Below the pieces are notes generated by a model. The model made no database searches. It was given only the letters and a program-made list of their open reading frames with translations, and was not told the DNA's origin. Made by a program: the position numbers and the translations under genes. This document shows positions 47,894 through 57,800 of a stretch of DNA of 64,000 nt, piece by piece. Within the stretch, counting starts at the first letter, position 1, and every line of letters begins with the position of its first letter. This stretch comes from Mycobacterium scrofulaceum (GTDB taxonomy: Bacteria > Actinomycetota > Actinomycetes > Mycobacteriales > Mycobacteriaceae): assembly GCF_001667885.1 (NCBI RefSeq), contig NZ_LZJW01000087.1, positions 62,001 through 126,000 on the forward strand. The letters are read 5' to 3'.

Positions 47894-49073
47894 CACCGAC
47901 GCGGGGCCGCACTGGCTCACCCGCAACGTGCGGGTCCTCTCCGGCGTCTCGTTCCTGCAGGACACCGCCAGCGAGCTGTTGTACCCGCTGTTGCCGATCT
48001 ATCTGACGGCCGTGCTGGGTGCGCCGCCCTCGGTGGTGGGGGCGGTCGAGGGTGCGGCCGAGGGTGCCGCCTCCTTGACCAAGCTCGCGTCCGGGCCACT
48101 CGGCGACAGATTCGCGCGGCGCCCGCTGATCGCCACCGGTTACGGGATGGCCGCGCTCGGCAAGATCATCATCGCGATGGCCGCGGCGTGGCCGGGGGTG
48201 CTGGCGGGCCGCGTCGTCGACCGGCTCGGCAAGGGCATTCGCGGCGCGCCGCGCGACGCACTGCTGGTCGCCGACGTCGACGACGCCGTTCGCGGCCGGG
48301 TTTTCGGCTTCCACCGCGCGATGGACACCTTCGGCGCCGTCGTCGGTCCGTTGCTCGGGCTGGTGGGCTATGAGCTGCTGGACCACCGCATCACCCCGTT
48401 GTTGTACGTCGCCATCGTGCCCGCCGTCCTGTCCGTGGCGCTCGTTTTCGCCGTGCGCGAGCGCGGGCGTCGGGCGCCGCGGGAGCGGCGGCGGTCGATG
48501 TGGGCGGGTGTGCGCTCGCTGCCGCGGCCGTACTGGCGGGTGACCGCACTCCTGGTGGCCTTCAGCGTCGTCAATTTTCCCGACGCGCTGTTGTTGTTGC
48601 GGCTCAACGAAATTGGGCTCTCGGTGGTCGGGGTGATCCTGGCGTACGTCGGCTACAACGCGGTGTACGCGCTGTCCAGTTACCCGGCCGGGTCGCTCGC
48701 CGACCGCATCGGCAGGCCGGCGTTGTTCGGCATCGGGCTGGCCTTCTTCGCGGTCGGCTACATCGGGCTGGGGCTGACCACCGACGCCGTGACGGCGTGG
48801 CTGCTGATCGGCGCCTACGGGCTGTTCACCGGCTGCACCGACGGTGTCGGCAAGGCGTGGATCTCGGGGCTGGTCGACCAGGAGCATCAGGCCAGCGCGC
48901 AGGGCGTGTTTCAGGGCGGCGTCGGGCTGGCCGTGCTGGTGGCCGGATTGTGGGCCGGTGCGCTGTGGGGTTCGAATGGCCAACTGCCACTGCTTATTTC
49001 GGGGATCACCGGCGGCGTGTTCGCGGTCCTGCTGATCGGCGGCCGATTGGTCGGTGCGATGAGGAACGGGTAG
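47880..49073 (+). CDS. MFS-family transporter
   Basis: A 397-residue protein with about 12 hydrophobic segments. The MFS loop 2-3 signature is GPLGDRFARRPLIATGYG, and the second-half equivalent is GSLADRIGRPALFGIGLA. GKGIRGAPRDALLVADV and GVGKAWISGLVDQEHQ place it in a drug-efflux-like or unknown-substrate subgroup. GTG 47880 is chosen (VRKTDTDAG) because the longer frame is a shadow of the NYN gene; this gives a 14-base overlap with the NYN stop, implying coupled translation. Substrate unknown. Confidence 0.78.
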   Translation: MRKTDTDAGPHWLTRNVRVLSGVSFLQDTASELLYPLLPIYLTAVLGAPPSVVGAVEGAAEGAASLTKLASGPLGDRFARRPLIATGYGMAALGKIIIAMAAAWPGVLAGRVVDRLGKGIRGAPRDALLVADVDDAVRGRVFGFHRAMDTFGAVVGPLLGLVGYELLDHRITPLLYVAIVPAVLSVALVFAVRERGRRAPRERRRSMWAGVRSLPRPYWRVTALLVAFSVVNFPDALLLLRLNEIGLSVVGVILAYVGYNAVYALSSYPAGSLADRIGRPALFGIGLAFFAVGYIGLGLTTDAVTAWLLIGAYGLFTGCTDGVGKAWISGLVDQEHQASAQGVFQGGVGLAVLVAGLWAGALWGSNGQLPLLISGITGGVFAVLLIGGRLVGAMRNG

Positions 49074-49142
49074 CCGCGCTTCCCGCGACCAAACATTTTT
49101 AGCCCGACGTATGGCGAGCGGCGACCCGCGCCACCGCTATCG

Positions 49143-49171
49143 TTGACAGCGCGCTAGGCCGGTCATACATT
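49143..49171 (+). promoter_or_regulatory. strong housekeeping-type promoter for the P450 gene at 49224
   Basis: TTGACA at 49143-49148 and TACATT at 49166-49171 are separated by exactly 17 bases, a near-consensus sigma-A promoter. Transcription would begin around 49178, giving a leader of about 45 bases before ATG 49224. Confidence 0.6.
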
Positions 49172-49223
49172 GTGTGAAAGTTGTCGCGAGCGCCTTTGCC
49201 CGCGCGGCCTCGAGGAGACCGTC

Positions 49224-50462
49224 ATGGCCGTCGGTACCGTCCCCACAAGCGTTTTCGACGCCGATCTGCCGACGCTGGCGTACCACCCCGAGGAAACCCC
49301 CGCCGAGGTCTATCCCCGCCTGCAGGCCGCGCAGCGGCATGCCCCGGTCGCCATGGGGCCGCACGGCCCGGAGGTGCTCTCCTACCACCTGGTCCGCTCG
49401 GTGCTTCGCGATGCGCGATTCCAGATCCCGCCGGGGATCAACCTGCTGGCCCAGGGCGTGACGTCGGGTCCGTTGTGGGACAAGGTGATCAACAGCCTGT
49501 TGTGCCTGGAGGGCGACGAGCACCGCAGGCTGCGCAGCCTGACGTCCAAGGCCTTCACCCCGCGCGCGACCCTGCGGCTGCACGACACCATGGTCGACGT
49601 GATGAACGGGCTCGTCGATGAGGTGATCGACGCGGGACGCTGCGACGTCGTCGCCGACCTCGCGCGTCCCTACCCGGTGCCGATCATCTGCGCATTGCTC
49701 GGCGCCCCGCGCGAGGATTGGCAGCGGTTTTCGTCCTGGGCGGACGACGTTTTCAAGGCCTTCAGCTTCACCGTCGACATCCGGGAAGTCGAGCCCGTCG
49801 TCATGCGGGCCTGGAGCGAGCTCGACGACTATGTCGACGACATGGTGGCGCGGCGGCGGCACAGCCTGACCGACGACCTGCTCTCCGACCTGATCCGCGC
49901 CGAGGACCCGACCTTTCCCGGCGATCGGCTCACCGCCGCCGAACTGCGGATGATGGCGGGCGGCTTGCTGCTGGCCGGGACCGACACCACCCGCAACCAG
50001 GTCGCCGCGTCGGTGCAGGTCCTCTGCGAGCACCCGCAGCAATGGGACCTGCTCAAGGAGCGGCCCGAGCTGGCGATGCCCGCGGTCGAGGAGACCATGC
50101 GCCACTCGCCGATCGCGGGCGGCACCCTGCGCCTGGTCGTCGAGGACGCCGAGCTGGACGGCTACCTGTTCCCCGCCGGGACGATGGTCCTGGTGAACAC
50201 CGCCGCCGCCAATCGCGACCCCGCCGTGTACGACGACCCGGACCGCGTCGACATCACCCGCGAGGACGCCCCGCCCATCTTGACCTTCGGCGGCGGTGTG
50301 CACTACTGCCTGGGCGCGAACCTGGCCCGGCGCGAGATCGCCGAAGCGCTGAACGTCCTCGCGGGCCGGCTGTTGAACCCGCGCATCGCCGGGCCCGTCC
50401 CGTGGAAGCCGATGGTGAGCCTGAGCGGCCCGAAGAGCCTGCCCATCGACTTCGACCGATAA
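49224..50462 (+). CDS. cytochrome P450 (family not assigned)
   Basis: A 412-residue soluble P450. The heme loop is FGGGVHYCLGANLARRE, the I-helix motif is LLLAGTDTTRNQVAASV, and the ExxR is ETMR in AVEETMRHSPIAGGTLR. CLEGDEHRRLRSLTSKAFTPR is the conserved C-helix region. ATG 49224 is used because GAGGAGA lies 11 bases upstream and the longer in-frame start has no ribosome site. It follows a near-consensus promoter at 49143. No ferredoxin is adjacent, although the FAD/2Fe-2S reductase at 51926 is on the other strand nearby. The subfamily was not recognised. Confidence 0.85.
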   Translation: MAVGTVPTSVFDADLPTLAYHPEETPAEVYPRLQAAQRHAPVAMGPHGPEVLSYHLVRSVLRDARFQIPPGINLLAQGVTSGPLWDKVINSLLCLEGDEHRRLRSLTSKAFTPRATLRLHDTMVDVMNGLVDEVIDAGRCDVVADLARPYPVPIICALLGAPREDWQRFSSWADDVFKAFSFTVDIREVEPVVMRAWSELDDYVDDMVARRRHSLTDDLLSDLIRAEDPTFPGDRLTAAELRMMAGGLLLAGTDTTRNQVAASVQVLCEHPQQWDLLKERPELAMPAVEETMRHSPIAGGTLRLVVEDAELDGYLFPAGTMVLVNTAAANRDPAVYDDPDRVDITREDAPPILTFGGGVHYCLGANLARREIAEALNVLAGRLLNPRIAGPVPWKPMVSLSGPKSLPIDFDR

Positions 50463-50566
50463 CCGGTCGGCGGGCCCGGTGTGACGAAGACCGGCCTGAC
50501 ACAAGTCGCGGTTGGTCCCGGCCCGCTTTACGCTCACTGGTTACACGAACTTAACGGGGGTTTTCG

Positions 50567-51916
50567 ATGCGTGCGTTTCCAGGGCAAACTGTGCCCAAAT
50601 TCGGGCTTGCCCTGCCCGCACTGGTCGCCTGCCTGGCCCTCGTGTCGTGTTCGGAAACCGCGTCCCCTCCCGCAGCGACGCCCACCACCTCGACGTCTTC
50701 GCCGAAATCCGCCCCCAGCGCCGTCGCCGCACCCGCGCCCATCACCGGTCCGTTGGAGAAGGACTGGAAAAGTTATGGCGGCACGGCGTACTTCGGGTGC
50801 CCGGAAAAGTTTTCCGACAGCAAATCCGCACTCGACGACATTCGCCCGAAAATATTCGATCCCAAGACCGGGCAATACGTGGCGCCGGCCCTCCCGGTGG
50901 TTCCCGCCGGTGAGAATCTCACCGGCGCCATCTGCGCGCTGACGGGCACGGCGGAGGACATGCGAGTCGTCTACCTCGTCACGACCGTCAAACCCGCCCA
51001 GGCCCAACAACCCGCGGTCACCAAGGCGACCGCGTACGCCTACGACTTCAAGGCGGGCCAACCGCTGGCGACCAAGGAATTGCAGCCGCCGGCACCGGAG
51101 CTCAAGCTGACCGCCCCGAAGGACTGGGCGTTGTCCTCGACCGCGTCGGGCGTGGCGTGGATCAACGCCTTCACCGACGGGCACTCCCCCAATTCGCCGC
51201 CCCGGACCGTCATCCTGTCCGGCGGTGACCTGTCGATGCCGTGGACCGATCCGCAGTCTGGTCGCGCCTGGCAGGACGTCCTGGCGTTTCAACGCAACAC
51301 CGACCCCGCGAAGACGTCGGGCGCCGAGCTGCGCCGGCCCGGCGGCGAGCCCATCTATCAGGACAACGACATCCGCAGCGTCGACGCCGAATTGTCCGAT
51401 GGCCCGGACAAATTGGTGAAGATCACGCACTGGGATTCCTACAACCCGCCGGTGCTGTCGACGATGTTCTACGACCTGAACGCGAAGGCCGTCATCAAGG
51501 TCGGTGACTCCGATCGCGTTCCCGGCGGCGGGCTGTCCGCGACGTTGTCCGGCGGCAAATTGTTTGTCGACGGCCACGACTCGGACAGTTCGACGTTCGG
51601 ATTCGGCGTGTGGAACCTACGCAGTCAGCAGTGGGACTTGCTGAAGACGCGTGACGACGCGAAGAAGATGTCGATCTCCAAACTGGCGTTCTTCGAAGAT
51701 CACCTCTACATCACCAACGTCAACAACACGTTCGCCGTCCTCGCGCTGCCCGCCACCGAGCCGATCGCGACCACCTGGTCGGTCCGGCCGTTCGCCCGGA
51801 TCTCGGGCTGGACGTTGATATGCCGGGGTGAGAACGCCGTGGCCCTCAACGGCGACTGCAAGGACATCGTGATGGTGCAGGATCAGGACGGCCACTTCCC
51901 CGGCCCCTGGACCTGA
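50567..51916 (+). CDS. putative lipoprotein of unknown function
   Basis: A 449-residue exported protein. The N-terminal signal ends in a good lipobox, LVSC (Cys at about 28), and is followed by a Thr/Ser/Pro-rich linker (TPTTSTSSPKSAPS). The mature domain is beta-rich with repeating short strands and loops, for example GVAWINAFTDGH, GKLFVDGHDSDSSTFGFGVW and ISKLAFFEDHLYIT, which could be a beta-propeller. It carries four cysteines. No family was recognised. ATG 50567 gives the only N-terminus with a signal peptide. It converges on the reductase gene, with nine bases between stops. Confidence 0.68.
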   Translation: MRAFPGQTVPKFGLALPALVACLALVSCSETASPPAATPTTSTSSPKSAPSAVAAPAPITGPLEKDWKSYGGTAYFGCPEKFSDSKSALDDIRPKIFDPKTGQYVAPALPVVPAGENLTGAICALTGTAEDMRVVYLVTTVKPAQAQQPAVTKATAYAYDFKAGQPLATKELQPPAPELKLTAPKDWALSSTASGVAWINAFTDGHSPNSPPRTVILSGGDLSMPWTDPQSGRAWQDVLAFQRNTDPAKTSGAELRRPGGEPIYQDNDIRSVDAELSDGPDKLVKITHWDSYNPPVLSTMFYDLNAKAVIKVGDSDRVPGGGLSATLSGGKLFVDGHDSDSSTFGFGVWNLRSQQWDLLKTRDDAKKMSISKLAFFEDHLYITNVNNTFAVLALPATEPIATTWSVRPFARISGWTLICRGENAVALNGDCKDIVMVQDQDGHFPGPWT

Positions 51917-51925
51917 GGCCGGTTG

Positions 51926-53002
51926 TCAGGCGTCGATGACCAGGCGATCACCGTTGGCCCGCGACACGCAGACCAGCATTTCGCCGTCGCCCTCCGCGGC
52001 GCGCCCGCGGCGATCGACCTCGCCGGCAAGCACTTTCACCTTGCAGGTGCCGCAGAACCCTTGCTGGCAGGAGTAGGCGGTCGTCGGGTCGCCGTCGAGC
52101 ATGACGTCCAGCGCCGACCGGTTCGCCGGCACGCTGAGCACGCGTCGCGAGCGGGCGAGCTCAAGCTCGAACGGGACGCCGTCGACGACGGGCGGCGGCC
52201 CGAATCGCTCGTAATGCAGTGGCGCGTCGGCATGTTGGTCGCGCATCGTGCGCACCGACTCCAGCATCGCGGTCGGGCCGCATACGTAGACGGCCGTCGT
52301 CGGCCCGGCATCGGCGAGCAGTTCCCCGGCGGCGGGCACGCGGCCGCGTTCGTCGTCGGCCCACACGGTCACCCGCTCCGGCGCCACCGCCAACACCTCG
52401 TCGAGCAGCGGCATGTACTCCCGGCTCCGGCCGGCATACACCGCGCGCCAATCGATTCCGCGTTGCTGGGCGAGCGAGATCATGGGCAGGATCGGTGTCA
52501 CGCCGATGCCGCCGATCACGAACAGCACCTCGCGCTCGTCGGTGACCAGATAGAACGCGTTGCGGGGGCCTTCGAACTCGATCGTGTCGCCCACGTCGAA
52601 GGTGTCGTGCATCTCGATCGAGCCGCCGCCGCCGTCGGCGATCCGGCGCACCGCGATGCGGTAGTCGGTGCGCCGCCCGGGCGGACCGCACAGTGAGTAC
52701 TGCCGGCGGCGGCCCGAAGCCAGCCGAATGTCGATGTGCGCGCCGGGAGTCCACGACGGCAGCAACCCGCCCTGCGCGTCGGCGAGCGTCAGCGCGACGA
52801 CGTCGGGCGTGAGCAGTTCACGCTTGGTGACCACAGCGGCAGTGGTCCGCCGCACCGGCACCACCCGCGAGGGGTCCCAGCGCGACGCCGACGCCAAACC
52901 CCCGAAGAGCGTGCCCACGCCCCACAACGCCGTGTAGAGGCGATCGCGTTTGCGGCGACCGTACAGATCGGCGGGTCTGCTGCCCCAAATAGTCTGTGCC
53001 AC
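51926..53002 (-). CDS. FAD/2Fe-2S oxidoreductase (ferredoxin-NADP reductase plus ferredoxin domain)
   Basis: A 358-residue electron-transfer flavoprotein. Residues 1-40 are an N-terminal extension. The FAD domain has RRQYSLCGPPG (RxYS type), the NAD(P)H domain has VLFVIGGIGVTPILPM and VYVCGPTAML, and the C-terminal plant-type ferredoxin has CQQGFCGTCKVKVL plus a later Cys in MLVCVSRANG. The order FAD-NAD-2Fe-2S is that of class IA/VanB-type oxygenase reductases, so it should pass electrons to an oxygenase. GTG 53002 gives the conserved-looking VAQTIWGSRPADLYGRRK start. As the last gene of the four-gene operon, its likely acceptor is the diiron protein encoded at 53933. Confidence 0.82.
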   Translation of the reverse strand: MAQTIWGSRPADLYGRRKRDRLYTALWGVGTLFGGLASASRWDPSRVVPVRRTTAAVVTKRELLTPDVVALTLADAQGGLLPSWTPGAHIDIRLASGRRRQYSLCGPPGRRTDYRIAVRRIADGGGGSIEMHDTFDVGDTIEFEGPRNAFYLVTDEREVLFVIGGIGVTPILPMISLAQQRGIDWRAVYAGRSREYMPLLDEVLAVAPERVTVWADDERGRVPAAGELLADAGPTTAVYVCGPTAMLESVRTMRDQHADAPLHYERFGPPPVVDGVPFELELARSRRVLSVPANRSALDVMLDGDPTTAYSCQQGFCGTCKVKVLAGEVDRRGRAAEGDGEMLVCVSRANGDRLVIDA

Positions 53003-53012
53003 AGCGGTTATC

Positions 53013-53915
53013 CTAGGTCTGACCAACGGTGGTCTGCTCGACCCACTCGCTCGTGAGCCGGGCGATGACGTCGGGATGGGAAGACACCACCCAGTGCCCG
53101 CCCGCGATCTCGACGACCCTGCCGTGGGGCGGTATCGCGCCGGTGAACCGCTGCAGGGGCGGCGAGACGAAATAATCCCTCCGCGCCACCAGCACCTGCA
53201 CCGGGACCTTGGTCGGCGGCAGTTCCTTGCCGGGCGCCAGGAACGGCCCGGGCATGTTGGCGCGGTAGAGGTTGAGCCCGTTGACATAGTCGCGGGTCGA
53301 TCGGGTGGTCGCCGCGCGCCCCCGACCGGTCCCGCGCGGTCGGCCGATCAGTTCAACCGCCGCGAAGACCGCCACGGTCGCCCGGGACCAGATCGCCAGC
53401 TCCGGCACGCCCGGGCACAAGAAAAACCAGATGTAGGTGGAGGCGACCGCCTGCTTGAGGACGTCGAACACGCCGCGGGGCGAGCGGGCCGACCGCAGGA
53501 ACTTGCCCGCATAGTTCAGGTGCGGGCCGGAGATCGACGTGAACGAGGCGACCTTGCCCATCACCGATTCGTCGGTGACCGCCGCCCAGGCCTGGATGGA
53601 ACCCCAGTCGTGGGCGATCAGGTGAACCTCGTTCACCCCGAGACTGTCGATCACCGCGCCGATGTCCGAAATGAGTTGCGGCAGCCGGTATCCCGTGCGC
53701 CTTGCCGGCTTCGACGAGTCGCCGGCGCCCCGGACGTCGAAGGCCACGAAGTTGTAGCGCCCACCGAGCGCGTCGGCGACACCGTCCCACACGTGGTGGT
53801 TGTCTGGGTAGCCGTGGATCGCCAGAATCGTCGGGCGCCCCGGGTCGATCTGCGAGTGGGCGTGAACGGCCAGTGACACGCCGTCGGACGCTGTTACGGT
53901 GCTGGACTGAGTCAT
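53013..53915 (-). CDS. alpha/beta hydrolase with epoxide-hydrolase-type nucleophile motif
   Basis: A 300-residue alpha/beta hydrolase. The oxyanion motif is HGYPDNHHVWDGV near 33-45 and the nucleophile elbow is HDWGSIQAW near 105-113. HDWG, with Asp as nucleophile, marks epoxide hydrolases and haloalkane dehalogenases rather than serine esterases. The late histidine is in IAGGHWVVSSHPD near 280. It could open an epoxide or act as a hydrolytic step on an oxidised lipid. ATG 53915 is 17 bases downstream of the diiron gene stop and the following reductase starts 10 bases after its own stop, so it is embedded in the operon. Confidence 0.78.
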   Translation of the reverse strand: MTQSSTVTASDGVSLAVHAHSQIDPGRPTILAIHGYPDNHHVWDGVADALGGRYNFVAFDVRGAGDSSKPARRTGYRLPQLISDIGAVIDSLGVNEVHLIAHDWGSIQAWAAVTDESVMGKVASFTSISGPHLNYAGKFLRSARSPRGVFDVLKQAVASTYIWFFLCPGVPELAIWSRATVAVFAAVELIGRPRGTGRGRAATTRSTRDYVNGLNLYRANMPGPFLAPGKELPPTKVPVQVLVARRDYFVSPPLQRFTGAIPPHGRVVEIAGGHWVVSSHPDVIARLTSEWVEQTTVGQT

Positions 53916-53932
53916 TCGCCTGCCCCCGAGGC

Positions 53933-54841
53933 TCAGTGCGCCGCGCGGGCTGCGGGCGAGCGGGCCAGGTAGTCGACCGCGCGGCCCACCCCGCCGAGCT
54001 TGGACGGATGGAAGCTGGGCGTGTAGTAGGCGCCGATGACCCGCAGGAACTGGAACGGCCCGGGCACCAGGCCCCGCCGCGCCGCGCTGAAGTAGTCCCG
54101 CCAGCGGGGTTTGGTGCCCGGCGGCAGGTACGGGTCGACCGAGTACATGAACCGCACGCCCCGGACGAACAACCACAGCAACGCCGGCGTCACCAACAGC
54201 TGGGTGCGCACCTGGCGCCAGTAGCCGCCGCGCAGGTGCTTCATGGTGTCGAACGCGACCGCCTTGTGCTCGACCTCTTCGGCCCCGTGCCAGCGCAGCA
54301 GGTCGAGCATCACCGGGTCGGTGCCGAAGGCGTCGTGTTGCGGGGTGTCCAGGATCCACTCGCCCAGGATGGCGGTGTAGTGCTCGAGGGCCGCCACCAT
54401 CGACACCCGCTCGAGCAGCCAACTCTGCCTGCGGCGCCGGCCCCACCCGGGCCGGTCGCCGATGAGTTGGGAGAACAGCCAGGCCATCTGGTCGGTGAAC
54501 GGCGTGACGTCGACACCCTTGGCCGCGAAGTGGTCCAGCACGCCGGAGTGCGCCTGCGAGTGCATGGCCTCCTGACTGATGAAGCCCTGCACGTCCAGCC
54601 GGAGCTGATCGTCCTTGATCAGCGGCAGCGCGTTCTTGAACGCGTCGACGATGAACTCCTCGCCGGCGGGCAGCAGCAGGTGCAGCACGTTGCAGAAGTG
54701 CGTGGTGAACGGCTCGTTCGGCACGTAGTAGAACGGCAGCGTCGCCCAGTCGAACTCGACGTCGCGCGCCTGCAGAACGATCCGCTCGTGGTCGAGCGAG
54801 GCGTCATGCGGGCCCGTCGCCTGGTCGTCGACGGTGAACAT
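53933..54841 (-). CDS. predicted metal-dependent hydrolase family (COG3687/PF10118), ferritin-like diiron pattern
   Basis: A 302-residue helical protein. Two ExxH motifs stand out, Glu91-Ala-Met-His94 (SQEAMHSQAH) and Glu189-Val-Glu-His192 (WHGAEEVEHKAV), with further glutamates at 61/62 (GEEFIVDAF) and 153 (VAALEHYTAIL). The order E...ExxH...E...ExxH equals the ligand set of ferritin-like diiron oxidases, so an oxidoreductase is more likely than the 'hydrolase' name of the family suggests. One hydrophobic stretch (LLVTPALLWLFVRG near 215-228) suggests membrane association. It lies between the acyl-reductase gene (29 bases) and the hydrolase gene (17 bases) in the operon. Confidence 0.78.
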   Translation of the reverse strand: MFTVDDQATGPHDASLDHERIVLQARDVEFDWATLPFYYVPNEPFTTHFCNVLHLLLPAGEEFIVDAFKNALPLIKDDQLRLDVQGFISQEAMHSQAHSGVLDHFAAKGVDVTPFTDQMAWLFSQLIGDRPGWGRRRRQSWLLERVSMVAALEHYTAILGEWILDTPQHDAFGTDPVMLDLLRWHGAEEVEHKAVAFDTMKHLRGGYWRQVRTQLLVTPALLWLFVRGVRFMYSVDPYLPPGTKPRWRDYFSAARRGLVPGPFQFLRVIGAYYTPSFHPSKLGGVGRAVDYLARSPAARAAH

Positions 54842-54870
54842 GGTGGACCCCCTAGGTGGTTCGCGCGCGG

Positions 54871-57800
54871 TTAGGCACTGCGTTGCGCCTCCGCCTCAGC
54901 CTCGGTGATCAGGCGCTCGCTGCGCAAGAACCGGACGAGATTCTCGACCGTCTCGGTGAGCGCCGGCTCACGCAGGCGGACCTTGGCCAGCTCGCGCGCA
55001 CGTTGGTATTGGGAGTTGCCGTAGCGCTTGTCCCGCATCGCCGCGATCTTGTCCGCCGACCGGGTGAGGAAGTCGACCAGCGGGTAGATCGGGTCCCGCG
55101 TCGTGCACCGACGATTCATCTCGGCGGCGAACTCCGGGATGTCGTGGTAGTCGAAGCGATAGCCGTAGCGCTCGGAGAGGACACGGGTGATGTCCATCAG
55201 GTTGTAGTAGTCGTCCGCGGTCATGTTGAACACGGTGCCCTGGTCGGCCGGCAGGTCCATCAGCGCGACGATGTGATCGGCGATCAGGTCCGCAGGCAGC
55301 AGGCTGAGCTGGTTGAGGGCGTTGGCGGCGATGCCATGTTCGATCATGAACGCCACGGTGCGCACCAGGATGTCGTCTCCGCTGCCGAAGCCCGCGCCGG
55401 TCGGCGAGATCAGCGACGGCCGGAAGACGCGCACGTCGAGCCCCTGCCGCTGGGCGGCGAAGGCCAGCTGCTCGGCCACCCACTTGGTCTGCGAGTAGCC
55501 GAAGTCCAGGGCGTTCATCTCCAGGTTCGCGTCGGACTCCCCGACCACCGGCTTGACGCTCCACCCGTAGATGAAGGTGCTGGAGACCAGGTGGAAGGTC
55601 TTGCGGTGCGCGGTCATCGCCAGGCGCAGCAGCTCGTGCGTCCCGATCACGTTGGCCGGGCGCAGGGCGTCGTAGGTCCGCACGTAGTTGACCAGGGCGC
55701 CGTTGTGCAGGATGGCGTCGACGCTCTCGGCCAGGCGACGGAACCCCTCCTCGCCGATGCCGAGCTGCGGCTCGGCGAGGTCGCCGCAGACCACGCGCAC
55801 CCGCGCCCGGACCTCGGCTTCCAGGGCCGGGGTCCACAGCTGGGCCCGGCGCAGCGACGCGACGATGCGGTCCAGGCCGTGCGCGGAATCCGTGGCGCGA
55901 ATCAGCGCGTGCACGGTGAGGGACGTCCGGCCGAGCAGGCTGGCGACCAGGAACGGCCCCAGGAAGCCGGTCGCCCCCGTCAGCAGGATGTCACTGGGCG
56001 TGCCCGACCGCGCCGGCGGCAGTGCCGGCAGGGGCAGCTGGGCGTCGGCCCGCATCCGGGCGACCTCGTAGGCCTCGTACTCCGTCGCGATCTGGTCCAG
56101 CGCCTGGCGCAGGGCATCGAGCGGCTGGCCGGACTCCTCACAGAATTGCCGCATCAGCCGGAAGAATTCGGCCACCGTGAGCCGCTGGAGCAGGCGCGTG
56201 TTGACCTCCTCGGCCAGCTCCCCGGCGCCATGTTCCTCCAGCAGGGCCTGCAGGTCGGCGCGCAGCTCGGCGAGCGCCAGCGAATCGATGCCGAGATCCG
56301 CGAACGAGCAGTCCTCCTGCCCGGTCAGGTCGTAGCTCTCGATCAGGTTGCGGAACCGGTCCAGCGGGCCCGGGTTGGTCTCCGCCCAGTGGTGGGCCTG
56401 ATGCGTGTAGCTCGACAGGACGGGCAGCTTGCCGTCCAGCCAGAGCTGACGCGTCGAGGACCGCCGGATCTTCCCCGAGGTGGTCTTGGGGATGCTGTGC
56501 GGCGGCACGAAGGCGATGGCGTGCGGGTCGATGTGGCCGTGCCGGCGGATGGCCCGCGCCAGCGCCTTGCCGTCCGGCAGCGCGTCGGCGTCACGCACCT
56601 CGGCCACCACGGTCAGGACCTCCTGGTCGTCGTGCTCGACCGCGAACGCGGCGACGCAGCCGCCGCGGACCTGGGGGGCCGACCGCTCCACGATGCCCTC
56701 GATGTCGGAGGGGTAGCAGTTGACGCCGCGCACGATGATCAGATCCTTGCTGCGGCCGCAGACGAACAGCTCGCCCTCGTAGAGGAAGCCGAGGTCGCCG
56801 GTTCGCAGATAGCTGTGCTCGGCGTCGCCGGCGATGCGGGCCGCGAACGCCTCCGCGGTGAGTTCGGGGCGATTCCAGTAGCCGCCGCCCTTGGACGGGC
56901 CGTCCAGCCAGACCTCGCCGACCCGGCCCTCCCCGAGGGCCTCGCCGGTTTCGGGATCGACGATGCGGACCACGTTACCGTCGATCGGCTTGCCGCAGCT
57001 CACCACCGGCGCCTGGTTGCTGTTCTCCGGCTGAGCCTTCTCGACCCGCGCGAGGTTCCGCTCCAGCGCGCGCTTGTTCAGCGCCAGCGTCTGGCGCCCG
57101 CGAAGCGAGACGATCAAGGTGTTCTCGGCCATGCCGTACGCGCCGGTGAGCGCGTTGGGCTCCAGTCCGTAGGGGGCGAAGCGCTGCCGAAAGCGCGCAA
57201 AGGTGCTGGCGCGCAACGGTTCCGCGCCGACGACGATGCTCTCCAGGCTGCTCAGGTCGATCCCGTGCAGTTCGGAGGTGGGCAGCTTGTCCTCGCGCAG
57301 GCACAACTCAAGCGCGAAGTTGGGCACGGGCGTGTGGGTGGCGCGCACGTCGCTGATGAGCCGCAGCCACGCCGAAGGCCGCTTGAGGAAGTCCAGCGGC
57401 GACATGGCGTGCGTGGTGCCGCCGACCAGCAGGATGAACAGGTAGGCGGAGATCAGGCCCATGTCATGGTGCTGCGGAAGCCAGCTCACCAGCACTTCGC
57501 CACCCGCGAAGGCCGAGGCGTTGGCGATGACGTTGGCGTGGCTGACCACCACGCCCTTCGGGTCGCTGGTGGAGCCGGAGGTGTACTGCAGGAACAGCAC
57601 CGGCCCCGGGGTGTCGGGGACGTGGGCGCCGCCGAACTCCTGCGTGCCGTCGGTGCCGAACCAGGGCAGCTCCGGCGGTCGCTGGGCGTCGGCCCATGGC
57701 GAGCCGGCGTCGAGATGATTGAGCAGCAGGCGGTAGTCGTACTCGAACTGCTTGGTCGACAGCACCGCCTTCGCCTGGCAGTCCCGGGCGATGAAGCTCA

